Below the pieces are notes generated by a model. It saw nothing but the letters and a program-made list of their open reading frames with translations, ran no database searches and was not told the origin of the DNA. A program made the position numbers and the translations under genes. From Photobacterium frigidiphilum (GTDB lineage: Bacteria > Pseudomonadota > Gammaproteobacteria > Enterobacterales > Vibrionaceae), in the NCBI RefSeq assembly GCF_003025615.1, contig NZ_PYMJ01000001.1, positions 248,001 through 312,000 of the forward strand: a stretch of 64,000 nt of DNA. Reading direction: 5' to 3'. Positions 27,903 to 37,863 of this stretch are shown one piece after another; the first letter of the stretch is position 1; each line of letters starts with the position of its first letter.

Positions 27903-29207
27903 TTAACGCTCCCAGTATGCTTCTTCCAGACTATCTTCACGCTCAGGTAAACCACGAGAAAGACGCGGAGAGTGCTGCGCAAGCACTTCGTAACTCACTC
28001 GGTTTGCATACAAACATACCTGCGAAAATGAAGAATACGTTAGGAAGCTTTGCTGGTGCTTACTTGAATTAGGCACATTCTCTTTGTGGTAATGGTTAGC
28101 AGACATATCGTGCAGTAATGCAGATAGTGCCCCATCACCCGCGCCATTGGTATTCTTAATTCGTTCTGGGCCACCCATATAAGGTGCAATGTGCGAATAC
28201 GCTTTAATTGGCGTTTCACATTCTGCTTTCAACATTGGACGGCTAAATTCATAGCGGTTAAATTCTGCAATTTCACCGGGTAATAACGGTAAGCTGGTTT
28301 CACGCTTCGCATTATCTTCTGTGTAGCCTGCAGTATAAAGACCAACAGGACCCGCTGTACATAAAACAAGATCAACCCATTCCAGCGTTTTATCTGATGC
28401 CACTAATGGATCTGATTCACCAGTAAGCGCTTCAGCTTCATCTTCGTTCATCGCAACAACCGTTACATGATCACGAAGGAAGTCACGCCACCATTGTGGA
28501 TCATCTTCGATAACAAACTTTGTGCCCAGCGTAAGTACAACAGGTACATCATATTTCTTGGCAAATTCGATCGCTCGCATCGTTGCTTCTGGCATTGGAT
28601 CACCTTCTTTACAACGAACAAGGTAGGCCGTTAGCACAAGTGCTGCAGCTGTTTCGAAAATAGACTCAGGAATATTATCTGGGTGCAGTTGATTCATACG
28701 GCCTTCGTTAATGGCGAAAGTACGTTCACCATCTTTAGACATTAACGCGAAGCAACGACCAATAGGGCCCACAACCGGTTGAAGGAAGTTCATATCCATA
28801 CGGCTAGAGGTATTACAAAGATAACGGTAAGCATAGCTACCAATTTCTATATCTTTGCTCATTACACCTAACAGTACTGATTTATCATCAGCCAGCACAG
28901 AGTAGTTATGTAATGTGTTACCAATCGTACCACCCGCAAATTCATGCGTGATGAGGTTGTTATCTTTTAATTCACGGTATAGCTCTTCTGCTTTTTCATC
29001 GGTGATGACAAGCGAATGCCCTTTACTTAGCTCATAGCGTTCCAGGAATGCGTCATCAACATACGCTTCAATATCAACCAAAGTCTGATCAATACCGACC
29101 ACATGAGTACGAGTTAAACGCTTTTCTTGTTTCGTTTGACTTAAAAGCGGATCACGAGCATGTACTGGAAAGTAATGCTTTGATTTTCGTTGGCCTGGAA
29201 ATTTCAT
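27903..29207 (-). CDS. gsk: inosine-guanosine kinase
   Basis: PfkB/ribokinase-family kinase that salvages inosine and guanosine to IMP and GMP. Its 434 residues equal E. coli Gsk and similarity runs end to end, from KFPGQRKSKHYFPVHARDP to GLPEREDSLEEAYWER. The anion hole and catalytic aspartate are in NTNGAGDGALSALLHD. It lies downstream of hemH on the same strand after a 121-base gap. Confidence 0.95.
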   Translation of the reverse strand: MKFPGQRKSKHYFPVHARDPLLSQTKQEKRLTRTHVVGIDQTLVDIEAYVDDAFLERYELSKGHSLVITDEKAEELYRELKDNNLITHEFAGGTIGNTLHNYSVLADDKSVLLGVMSKDIEIGSYAYRYLCNTSSRMDMNFLQPVVGPIGRCFALMSKDGERTFAINEGRMNQLHPDNIPESIFETAAALVLTAYLVRCKEGDPMPEATMRAIEFAKKYDVPVVLTLGTKFVIEDDPQWWRDFLRDHVTVVAMNEDEAEALTGESDPLVASDKTLEWVDLVLCTAGPVGLYTAGYTEDNAKRETSLPLLPGEIAEFNRYEFSRPMLKAECETPIKAYSHIAPYMGGPERIKNTNGAGDGALSALLHDMSANHYHKENVPNSSKHQQSFLTYSSFSQVCLYANRVSYEVLAQHSPRLSRGLPEREDSLEEAYWER

Positions 29208-29328
29208 GTAAATGAGCTGTCTGTTGTGAGATTTTTGTGGATTCTATCACATAATATAGTACAAAAAATACTGAGCTCTCACAGTTTTTAAGAGCCCAAT
29301 AAAGATATGTCAACGACGCAAACCTTTG

Positions 29329-30297
29329 CTACCAACCTTGAGCGTGCTGGGTAACCAAGTTTTTCATCATACGAATATGTGCTTCGTTATCATTTAGGCA
29401 TGGGATCAGATTAAAAACGTCGCCCCCAGCTTTTATAAAGGTTTCTTTACATTGCTCTGCAATTTCTTCCAATGTTTCTAAACAATCAACAGAAAAAGCA
29501 GGGCACATAACGTCTAACCGTTTAACGCCTTTTTTAGCCAATGCTTCAATAGTCGCTTCAGTATATGGCTGCAACCATTCTTCACGACCAAAAATTGACT
29601 GGTAGCTCATACTCATTTTTTCACGCGGCATGGCCAGCCTTTCAGCCAATTTTTCGGTTGTAGTATGACAATGCTTAGGGTACGGGTCACCGTTATCTGC
29701 ATAACGTTTGGGAATACCATGATAAGAACACAACAAATAATCTGGCTTACCGTTTTCAGCCCAAAAATCAGTGGCTGATAGTGCTAATGCATCAATATAA
29801 TCAGGGTGATCAAAGTAATGATTGATAAAGCGTAGCTCTGGAATATGAGGCTGTTGTTTTAGCTCTTTTGCAACCCGATCAAAAACTGCAGCTGTGGTTG
29901 TACCCGAATATTGAGGATATAGAGGCAATACCAATACCTTATCGCAGCCTTGTTGTTTTAATTCAGCTAAACCCGTTGCAATGCTTGGCGTACCATACGT
30001 CATACCAAGTGCCACTGGCACATTCAGCTGTTTTTCTAGTGCTTGTCGCTGACGCTGAGAATACACCATTAACGGAGAACCATCTTCCATCCATACCGAC
30101 TGATAAAGCTTTGCTACTTTAGGCGAGCGAATGGGTAAAATAACACCATGTAAAATAGGGCACCAAAGCCAACGGGTCATATCAACAACACGCTTATCAT
30201 GCAGGAATTCAGATAAGAAACGTTTGATTGCCGCAGGTGATGCTTCATCAGGCGTCCCTAAATTGACTAATAAGACACCATAGTTATTATTTTTCAT
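29329..30297 (-). CDS. hemH: ferrochelatase
   Basis: Inserts Fe2+ into protoporphyrin IX, the last step of haem synthesis. The 322-residue protein starts at the ATG 30297 ([20 protein letters not shown]) as in relatives; upstream in-frame ATGs would add about 22 unconserved residues. Active-site segments are [17 protein letters not shown], with the metal-site histidine, and [15 protein letters not shown], with the conserved glutamate. It lies between adk and gsk. Confidence 0.94.
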   Translation of the reverse strand: MKNNNYGVLLVNLGTPDEASPAAIKRFLSEFLHDKRVVDMTRWLWCPILHGVILPIRSPKVAKLYQSVWMEDGSPLMVYSQRQRQALEKQLNVPVALGMTYGTPSIATGLAELKQQGCDKVLVLPLYPQYSGTTTAAVFDRVAKELKQQPHIPELRFINHYFDHPDYIDALALSATDFWAENGKPDYLLCSYHGIPKRYADNGDPYPKHCHTTTEKLAERLAMPREKMSMSYQSIFGREEWLQPYTEATIEALAKKGVKRLDVMCPAFSVDCLETLEEIAEQCKETFIKAGGDVFNLIPCLNDNEAHIRMMKNLVTQHAQGW

Positions 30298-30375
30298 TGC
30301 CACCCACTGCACATTCATCAAAATCAAGAATAAATCTATCTTATCATTAAGCGACGAATTCAAGTTTTATAAACC

Positions 30376-30417
30376 AAAAAAAAAAAGCGAGTAACCTAAA
30401 GGTCTACTCGCTTTTTC
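30376..30417 (-). terminator. adk terminator
   Basis: On the minus strand AGCGAGTAGACC pairs with GGTTACTCGCT (one bulge), followed by a long T-run of about thirteen. It separates adk from hemH. Confidence 0.88.
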
Positions 30418-30439
30418 TTACTGGTCATAAAATCAATAA

Positions 30440-31123
<684 letters not shown>

Positions 31124-31300
31124 TTATCGTTTTTAAAACCTGTCATTTAAATAACGCTAAAAAACATCGGATTTAAAAAGGGTAACTTTGAAGACATGGA
31201 AAATACACTGAATAGCCCATACTCGCAAGCCCAGACCCCGTCTTGCCTACGATTACATGCGTTATCAGAATACAATTTGATACAAAAACGAATACAAACA

Positions 31301-31333
31301 ATGCCTGATACCAAGTTAACCAGTATCAGGCAT
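31301..31333 (-). terminator. probable htpG terminator
   Basis: ATGCCTGATAC and GTATCAGGCAT form a perfect 11-base stem eight bases beyond the htpG stop. The minus-strand tail is T-rich but interrupted. Confidence 0.65.
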
Positions 31334-31341
31334 AAAAGCGA

Positions 31342-33246
31342 TTAGGCCTTAATCAGAAGCTTGTTCACCGCAGCAACATACTGTGATGGATCTTCTAATG
31401 AACCACGCTCAGCTAACATTGCTTGGCCAAGTAATAGCTCAACCCAACGACCGAATGTTTCTTCATCCGCTTCATTCGCCATTTGCTTCACTAAACCATG
31501 CTCTGGATTAATTTCGAAAATGTACTGCACTTCGGGTGCATCATGGCCAGCAGCTGCGAGTAGTTTCGCCATCTGTGTGCCCATTTCATTTTCGTCGGTC
31601 ACAACAACCGCTGGCGTATCATGTAGTTTGAACGTTGTACGCACGTCTTTAACACGAGTACCAAGGTAACCTTTTGCGCGTTCAACAACAGATTTGAATT
31701 CTTCTGCTGCTTCTTTTTGCTTTTCTTTATCGTCTTCGTTTTCAAACTTAGAAAGATCAAGATCTGCTTTGGTAATTGCTTGGAACGGCTTACCGTCGAA
31801 TTCAGGTAATTGACTCATCAACCATTCATCAATGCGATCATGCATCAAAATAACTTCTAAGCCTTTGGCACGGAATTGCTCAAGGTGAGGGCTATTCTTT
31901 GCAGCAGTAAAGCTATCAGCTGTTAAGAAGTAAATTTTCTCTTGGCCTTCTTTCATACGTGACACGTAATCAGCTACAGATACCGTTTGATCGGCTGTAT
32001 CGTTATGTGTAGAGCTAAAACGAAGTAAATTAGCAATTTTTTCTCGATTAGAGAAATCTTCAGCAGGACCTTCTTTTAGCACTTGGCCAAATTCAGTCCA
32101 AAAAGTTTGATATTTTTCTGCATCGTTCTTTGCCATACGATCCAGCATGCTGAGTGCACGTTTCGTAGATGCCTTACGTAGCGCTTGAGTAACCTTGTTA
32201 TCTTGCAAGATTTCACGAGAAACGTTTAGCGGTAAATCATTCGAATCAATCAGACCACGCATGAAACGTAGGTAGCTTGGCATAAACTGCTGAGCATCAT
32301 CCATGATAAACACACGCTGAACGTATAACTTAAGACCATGCTTGCTATCGCGATTGTTCATGTCCCACGGGGCTGCAGATGGAACATACAACAAGCTTGT
32401 GTAATCTTGCGTACCTTCCACACGGTTGTGGCTCCACGTTAATGGCTCAGCAAAGTCATGAGAAACATGCTTGTAGAATTCTTTATATTCCTCTTCCGTT
32501 ACTTCTGATTTATTACGTGTCCATAAGGCTTGAGCTTTATTTATTTGCTCCCACTTACTGCCTGTCGGTTTTCCTTCATCATCGTTTTCAGTCACTAAGA
32601 TATGAACAGGAATGCCAATATGATCAGAATACTTACCGATGATGTCACGTAAACGGTGCTCGTTTAAGAATTCAGTTTCATCATCACGCAAGTGCAGAAT
32701 AATATCCGTACCGCGTGTTGTTTTGTTGATATCTTCAACGGTGTAGTCGCCTTCACCTTCAGACGTCCAACTTACACCTTTATCTGCAGTTTCACCCGCA
32801 GCTCGTGTGTTAACCGTTACTGATTTAGCCACGATAAAAGAAGAATAAAAACCAACACCAAACTGACCAATTAACTGTGAATCTTTTGATTCATCGTTGG
32901 TCAATTTAGAAAAGAAGTCTTTTGTACCTGATTTTGCAATCGTACCAAGATGTTCAATAACATCATCACGATTCATACCAATGCCATTATCGCTAACGGT
33001 TAGCGTACCCGCTTCTGCATTGAATGATAATTTCACACCGATATCGGCATCATTTTCAAATAAATCAGGTTGAGACAAAGCACGGAAGCGAAGCTTATCT
33101 GCAGCATCCGACGCATTAGAAATCAACTCACGCAAAAAAATCTCTTTATTCGAATATAAAGAATGAATCATCAAATGAAGTAATTGTTTGACTTCAGACT
33201 GAAAGCCACGCGTTTCCTTGTTGATATGTGTACCTTGTTCGCTCAT
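31342..33246 (-). CDS. htpG: chaperone HtpG (bacterial Hsp90)
   Basis: ATP-dependent dimeric chaperone of the heat-shock response. The 634-residue protein has the GHKL ATPase N-terminus: [37 protein letters not shown] and [13 protein letters not shown]. The middle and dimerisation domains follow. The ATG is preceded by CGGAGT. It is divergent from toxR over 191 bases that contain a sigma-32-like promoter. Confidence 0.97.
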   Translation of the reverse strand: MSEQGTHINKETRGFQSEVKQLLHLMIHSLYSNKEIFLRELISNASDAADKLRFRALSQPDLFENDADIGVKLSFNAEAGTLTVSDNGIGMNRDDVIEHLGTIAKSGTKDFFSKLTNDESKDSQLIGQFGVGFYSSFIVAKSVTVNTRAAGETADKGVSWTSEGEGDYTVEDINKTTRGTDIILHLRDDETEFLNEHRLRDIIGKYSDHIGIPVHILVTENDDEGKPTGSKWEQINKAQALWTRNKSEVTEEEYKEFYKHVSHDFAEPLTWSHNRVEGTQDYTSLLYVPSAAPWDMNNRDSKHGLKLYVQRVFIMDDAQQFMPSYLRFMRGLIDSNDLPLNVSREILQDNKVTQALRKASTKRALSMLDRMAKNDAEKYQTFWTEFGQVLKEGPAEDFSNREKIANLLRFSSTHNDTADQTVSVADYVSRMKEGQEKIYFLTADSFTAAKNSPHLEQFRAKGLEVILMHDRIDEWLMSQLPEFDGKPFQAITKADLDLSKFENEDDKEKQKEAAEEFKSVVERAKGYLGTRVKDVRTTFKLHDTPAVVVTDENEMGTQMAKLLAAAGHDAPEVQYIFEINPEHGLVKQMANEADEETFGRWVELLLGQAMLAERGSLEDPSQYVAAVNKLLIKA

Positions 33247-33286
33247 CTAATACTCCGAAACAGTTAGTTTACGTAATTCATTAGAT

Positions 33287-33315
33287 ATATATGGTCAAAT
33301 AATGTATTTTCAACC
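33287..33315 (-). promoter_or_regulatory. sigma-32-like heat-shock promoter of htpG
   Basis: On the minus strand GGTTGAAAA is followed by 12 bases and CCATATAT. This resembles the heat-shock consensus CTTGAAA-N11-16-CCCCAT. It ends 40 bases before the htpG ATG. The divergent toxR promoter must lie in the same 190 bases, as described for Vibrio cholerae. Confidence 0.6.
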
Positions 33316-33437
33316 TAAAATAGGTCTTTTCATACACTTTAGATTTTTTCAGTACGTGTTTTTATTTTTTTATATTCAGACTGTGTTCAGTACAAATATG
33401 ATATATAGACGCACGAACTATATATCCGGGGCAAAAA

Positions 33438-34310
33438 ATGCTTAAAATTTCCACCAAATACTTGATCGGGCAACGATTCCTTTTTGACCCTTACGATAAC
33501 AGCCTGATCGATCAACATGAAAGTGATGAGTTAACACGCCTAGGTAGCAATGAAAGCCGAGCCCTAGGTTTATTAATTGAAGACCCAGGCGCCATCATTA
33601 CTCGTAACCGCTTACATGATTATGTATGGCGAGAGCAGGGTTTTGAAGTTGATGATTCAAGCTTAACTCAAGCAATCTCAACACTGCGTAAAGCATTAAA
33701 AGATTCGACAAAGTCACCAGAGTTTATAAAAACCGTGCCTAAACGCGGTTATCAAATGATCGCTCCTGTTGAAGAATACAATAGCGACACTGATAATACA
33801 GAAACCCCAGTAACAGAAGCCGCGGACAATACAGATTCAATCCATGAAAGCAGCCATCACCAAGATGAACCCCGCCATAATACGGCAGCAACAGCACACG
33901 TTAATCATTCATCAGGTAAGGCGACTGTTACTGCTGCTGTGCCAGCACAAAAAAACATGGTATTAGGCTGGGTTGCTCTAGCACTCGCATGCTTATTACC
34001 CCTACTGGTTAACCTTAGTTTTCCACCTAAGTCAGCGGCGTTTACACCACTACTAGCTGTAGATGGCATAACCGTATCAACGACAAAGATTCATCCTGTT
34101 CTTAGTGATTGGAAACCGATGATTTCAGAGTGCGTAACGACCTATTTAGAAAGTCATAAAGATAAAATTCGCCCCGTTGATATCATTGTAACGGGTGGTC
34201 AAAACAACTCAATTTGGTTGAACTATATTCACGACACATCAGTGCCAAATGAAAATGTAACGCTTCGCCTGCTAACAAGCCAAGAGGATAATTCGAAGCT
34301 ATGCCAATAA
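33438..34310 (+). CDS. toxR: transmembrane transcriptional regulator ToxR
   Basis: Inner-membrane one-component activator controlling porin genes, and in Photobacterium profundum a pressure-responsive regulator. The 290-residue protein has a cytoplasmic OmpR-type winged helix at about 5-110 (SNESRALGLLI, RNRLHDYVW, KTVPKRGYQMI). A low-complexity Asp/Thr/His linker follows (115-170), then one transmembrane segment at about 174-194 and a periplasmic domain with two cysteines, C232 and C289. These match the disulfide pair of V. cholerae ToxR. It overlaps toxS by 10 bases. Confidence 0.95.
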   Translation: MLKISTKYLIGQRFLFDPYDNSLIDQHESDELTRLGSNESRALGLLIEDPGAIITRNRLHDYVWREQGFEVDDSSLTQAISTLRKALKDSTKSPEFIKTVPKRGYQMIAPVEEYNSDTDNTETPVTEAADNTDSIHESSHHQDEPRHNTAATAHVNHSSGKATVTAAVPAQKNMVLGWVALALACLLPLLVNLSFPPKSAAFTPLLAVDGITVSTTKIHPVLSDWKPMISECVTTYLESHKDKIRPVDIIVTGGQNNSIWLNYIHDTSVPNENVTLRLLTSQEDNSKLCQ

Positions 34311-34849
34311 AAAATAAATCGACTCAAATGCCCTCTTTTGTCAAACGCTTTTGGCCATTTATGGTCTTGATCATGTCGGGAATCTTTAGCACTTGGCTTT
34401 ATTATTCAAGTGACTTTAAGTTAGACCAATTGCTGATGTCTCGTGAATGGCAATCGACCACAGTAAGTCGTATTGAAGAAACGCAATTTAATACGCTGGG
34501 TATGCTACGTCGCGTAGAGCAAACGAGCCATGTTGTGTATTTACCCAATAAAACGTATTCGCGCATTACACTAATGAAATTATTCAGTAATGAAGAATCG
34601 CCATTAACGCTACATATCTCTGAGTCTGGTAACTGGGATATTAGCGGTGGTTACTTATTGACTGAACCTGTGGAATTTAAAGATATTACATCAGGGAAAA
34701 ATGCAGACTTTCAAAAGCAGCATCTTACTATTGTGAAGAAGATTTTCCGTATGGATGCTCAACAAAGCCGTCGTATTGATATTATCGATCAAAAATCAAT
34801 GTTGCTAACAAGCTTAACTTACGGTTCAAATATTTTGTATTCACTGTAA
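34301..34849 (+). CDS. toxS: ToxR-stabilising protein ToxS
   Basis: Membrane-anchored periplasmic partner that protects ToxR from proteolysis and supports its activity. It has 182 residues, a single N-terminal transmembrane anchor (FWPFMVLIMSGIFSTWLYY) and a periplasmic domain with REWQSTTVSRIEE. The ATG at 34301 lies inside the end of toxR, so translation is coupled. It is followed by an intrinsic terminator. Confidence 0.94.
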   Translation: MPIKNKSTQMPSFVKRFWPFMVLIMSGIFSTWLYYSSDFKLDQLLMSREWQSTTVSRIEETQFNTLGMLRRVEQTSHVVYLPNKTYSRITLMKLFSNEESPLTLHISESGNWDISGGYLLTEPVEFKDITSGKNADFQKQHLTIVKKIFRMDAQQSRRIDIIDQKSMLLTSLTYGSNILYSL

Positions 34850-34894
34850 GAATAACGGCAATTGTAAAATGACATAAAGACCGCTTTAATTCTA

Positions 34895-34923
34895 AAACCA
34901 CATCTGATTAGGTGTGGTTTTTT
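34895..34923 (+). terminator. toxRS terminator
   Basis: AAACCACATC pairs with GGTGTGGTTT (one wobble) over a 6-base loop, ending in six T. Confidence 0.85.
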
Positions 34924-35239
34924 AATACATACATTTTGATGGTGAATAGATATTGAATATGCCGCAGAAGTAATTCAGATAAGCCAAGGCAACAAACATA
35001 ATTCATTATTCATTATTCTATCGTCTCAACATACCCTCTTCTTTAACCGTTTACCTTTGCTTTGGTACTATTAAGAATAAGTAAATGGTCAGATAATTAA
35101 GCAGTTACAAGTAATATTAACGAGTCTAATAATCATATAGTTATCTAGGCTAGTATGAGATTTCACTTATCGTAAAGGGCATAGGCACATCTGAGTTTAG
35201 CTAAAAACACAATCTCTAACCCTTCCCCTAATCAGATCA
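34924..35239. other. toxS-porin convergent gap
   Basis: About 315 AT-rich bases between the toxRS terminator and the porin terminator. I see a short ATTCATTATTCATTATTC direct repeat but no ORF, RNA gene or mobile element. Confidence 0.6.
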
Positions 35240-35265
35240 AATAAGGAGCCACTAGGCTCCTTATT
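35240..35265 (-). terminator. probable porin terminator
   Basis: AATAAGGAGCC and GGCTCCTTATT form an 11-base perfect stem over ACTA, 33 bases beyond the porin stop. The T-run is weak on both strands. Confidence 0.6.
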
Positions 35266-35297
35266 ACTATTCAATAATTTATTAGCTTATCGCTACA

Positions 35298-36329
35298 TTA
35301 AAATGCGTAACGAGCACCAATCATTGCTTCATTGTCAGCATTATCGCCTACATAAGAAACATTCTTATCGTCATCAAGAAGTGCAAACTTATAGCTTACA
35401 AACGCAGTAAAGTTACCCATATAGTGTGCGTACTCAACCCCGATATTATTAATATCGAAGTCTTTAGAATCATCTGCACTTAGGTAGTTATATGTCGCAT
35501 TTACATTATTATTACCAAAGTTATAACCTAAGTAAGCATCTACCGCATCGAAGTCACTTTCATTCAGACCTGTACCACCATTGCTGTTTACCGCAGAAAG
35601 CTTACCGCCTTGGTAAGTCATCGCTACATCAATACCCATATCATGTTGGTATTGTGCAGCAACAATAGCAACATTCGAATCAGCACGTTGATTACCAACG
35701 TTATTAATCTTTTGTTCACTACCAGAATAGCCTACACCTACGTTCAGACCGAAGCCAGTGTCGTAGCCTAGCATTGCATTCCAACCTTCATTTTTAGTTG
35801 ATGTGGAATCAATGTTGTAGCTTGCTTGGAAGTTTAGGTTATTTGTCGCATAACCATAACGGATAACGTTTGCCGCGCGGTCAGAAGTAGATGCATTATA
35901 CTCGTTGATGCTACCACTGAATGTTTCAGCTTTATCCGTCCAGTTTGTTAGGTAAGTTACAGCATTATCTTGGTGTCCGAAGGTTAAATCACCCATCTTT
36001 TTAGATGACAAACCCGCATACATATAACGAACTTCATTATCACCGCTGTACTCTTCATTTTCAGTAATTTCAAACTCTGTAAAACCAAGAACACTCAGAT
36101 CATCATTAACAGCATGCTCACCACCAATATTCAAACGAACACGCGAGTTGTTTTCAAAGCTATTGTCATCGCCTGCTGTTTTATTTGCATCTGAGAAGTT
36201 AGCACGTACTTCAACACGACCACCAACATCAAGGCTTGTCGTGTCATCTTTATAAACTGTAGTAGCCATTGCAGATGCACTTGCCATACAAGCACCACTA
36301 ACAAGGATCGCGATTGTTGTCTTTTTCAT
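35298..36329 (-). CDS. outer-membrane porin (Gram-negative porin family)
   Basis: General diffusion porin of 343 residues. A signal peptide (KKTTIAILVSGACMASASAMA) precedes a 16-strand type beta barrel with alternating aromatic strands, and the chain ends in the C-terminal phenylalanine (GARYAF) needed by the BAM machinery. ATG 36329 has AGGAG six bases upstream; a GTG two codons earlier lies in that site. Its position next to toxRS suggests ToxR control, as for OmpH/OmpL/OmpU porins, but no operator was proven. Confidence 0.9.
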   Translation of the reverse strand: MKKTTIAILVSGACMASASAMATTVYKDDTTSLDVGGRVEVRANFSDANKTAGDDNSFENNSRVRLNIGGEHAVNDDLSVLGFTEFEITENEEYSGDNEVRYMYAGLSSKKMGDLTFGHQDNAVTYLTNWTDKAETFSGSINEYNASTSDRAANVIRYGYATNNLNFQASYNIDSTSTKNEGWNAMLGYDTGFGLNVGVGYSGSEQKINNVGNQRADSNVAIVAAQYQHDMGIDVAMTYQGGKLSAVNSNGGTGLNESDFDAVDAYLGYNFGNNNVNATYNYLSADDSKDFDINNIGVEYAHYMGNFTAFVSYKFALLDDDKNVSYVGDNADNEAMIGARYAF

Positions 36330-36869
36330 GTTCACTCCTAACTGCCAGCGTATTTATCAATAGCCTTACTTGGCCAGATACACTTGACGATGTTTTATTA
36401 AAATATCGGTAGTTGCCTGATGTATTCACCCCTCGTCATTGTGCTGCCACACACTGTCGAATATTTGGGAACATCTTCCGTGGCTGTAAACTTCATTCCA
36501 ATGATGGGAGGTATTAAACAATAGATAACAACAGCTTATAAAGAAAAACAGACTTAAACATTATTTATATAGTTATCATTAGAAATTAACCTGATATAAA
36601 AACTAAACAGAGCTACAAAAAACTCAACGATCTAAAATTATAAAATAAAGCATTGATACTTAATGCTTTTCTTAATTATCATAATAATTGTATAAATTGA
36701 GTGATGAAATAAGAGGGGAAAATTCCAGATAAAGAATAATAAATACTAATGATTTTAAAGTAGTAACCAAAAGACAAAAAAATACCAACCACAGATTGTC
36801 TCTATGATTGGTATCTATTACGAACTCTGTTCAATTCCATCGAAAGGTCTAATGTACATTGCTAAGCAA
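36330..36869 (-). other. porin upstream region and recR downstream region
   Basis: About 540 bases without an ORF. The half next to the porin should hold its promoter and a long untranslated leader. The half next to recR contains the recR operon terminator. The middle is very AT-rich, with no repeats or RNA gene that I can identify. Confidence 0.6.
36776..36814 (-). terminator. recR operon terminator
   Basis: On the minus strand ATACCAA and TTGGTAT close a 19-base loop region and are followed by six T, 56 bases beyond the recR stop. Confidence 0.7.
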
Positions 36870-37472
36870 TTAGTTCAGTTTCTGGCGACCCGCCAATGAA
36901 TGAGAAAGGGTTGTTCCATCAACAAGTTCTAGTTCACCACCGACTGGTACACCATGTGCAATACGCGTTGCTGGTACACCGTATTCATGGCAAAGCTCGG
37001 CAATATAATGCGCAGTTGCTTCACCCTCTACAGTAGGATTCGTCGCCAAAATTAATTCAGCTATCGTTTCTTTTTGTAGGCGGAACTCAAGGGTATCTAA
37101 GCCGATATCTGAAGGGCCTATACCATCTAATGGCGATAAGTGACCCATCAATACAAAGTAACGACCAGAAAACTGCCCTGTTGATTCAACCGCAACAATA
37201 TCTGCAGGGCTTTCTACCACACAGATCTGACCATTTTCCTGACGACGAGGATTCGCACAAACTGCACAAATGTCATCTTCAGTGAATGTACGGCAATCAC
37301 GACAATGACCAATATCAGTCATTGCGCGATTTAATGCATCAGCAAGCTGTAAACCGCCTTGGCGATTTCGCTGCAACAAATTGAAGGCCATACGCTGCGC
37401 CGACTTGGGGCCAACCCCAGGTAGACAACGTAAGGCCTCCATTAATTGTTCCAGTAAATGACTGGTTCGCAT
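36870..37472 (-). CDS. recR: recombination protein RecR
   Basis: Member of the RecFOR pathway loading RecA onto gapped DNA. The 200-residue protein has an N-terminal HhH region ([17 protein letters not shown]), a four-cysteine zinc motif ([16 protein letters not shown]) and a Toprim domain with [12 protein letters not shown]. It starts three bases after the ybaB stop in the dnaX-ybaB-recR operon. Confidence 0.97.
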   Translation of the reverse strand: MRTSHLLEQLMEALRCLPGVGPKSAQRMAFNLLQRNRQGGLQLADALNRAMTDIGHCRDCRTFTEDDICAVCANPRRQENGQICVVESPADIVAVESTGQFSGRYFVLMGHLSPLDGIGPSDIGLDTLEFRLQKETIAELILATNPTVEGEATAHYIAELCHEYGVPATRIAHGVPVGGELELVDGTTLSHSLAGRQKLN

Positions 37473-37475
37473 TGA

Positions 37476-37805
37476 TTAAAATGGCATCTTAAAGCCAGCT
37501 GGTAAATTCATACCGCCAGTAACACCTGCCATTTTTTCTTTCTGCGTTTCTTCAACACGACGTGAAGCATCGTTAAATGCCGCAGCAATAAGATCTTCTA
37601 ACATGTCTTTGTCGTCTTCCATTAAGCTATCATCTAGCTGAACACGACGAACACTGTGATTGCCCGTAATAGTCACTTTTACAAGGCCAGCACCAGACTC
37701 TCCAGTAACTTCCATATTTGCGACTTCTTCTTGCATTTTCTGCATGCGCTCTTGCATTTGCTGCGCTTGCTTCATCATGTTACCCATACCACCTTTACCA
37801 AACAT
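37476..37805 (-). CDS. ybaB: YbaB/EbfC family nucleoid-associated protein
   Basis: Small dimeric DNA-binding protein of the YbaB/EbfC family. Its 109 residues have the Met-rich N-terminus [19 protein letters not shown], the beta-core [18 protein letters not shown] and the C-terminus [13 protein letters not shown]. It is between dnaX and recR, the conserved order. The ATG is preceded by GAGAGAG. Confidence 0.96.
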   Translation of the reverse strand: MFGKGGMGNMMKQAQQMQERMQKMQEEVANMEVTGESGAGLVKVTITGNHSVRRVQLDDSLMEDDKDMLEDLIAAAFNDASRRVEETQKEKMAGVTGGMNLPAGFKMPF

Positions 37806-37863
37806 ATTATCTCTCTCTATTGGTCTGGTTGAAATTCATTATGCTCTGTAGCAATTCGCTACA

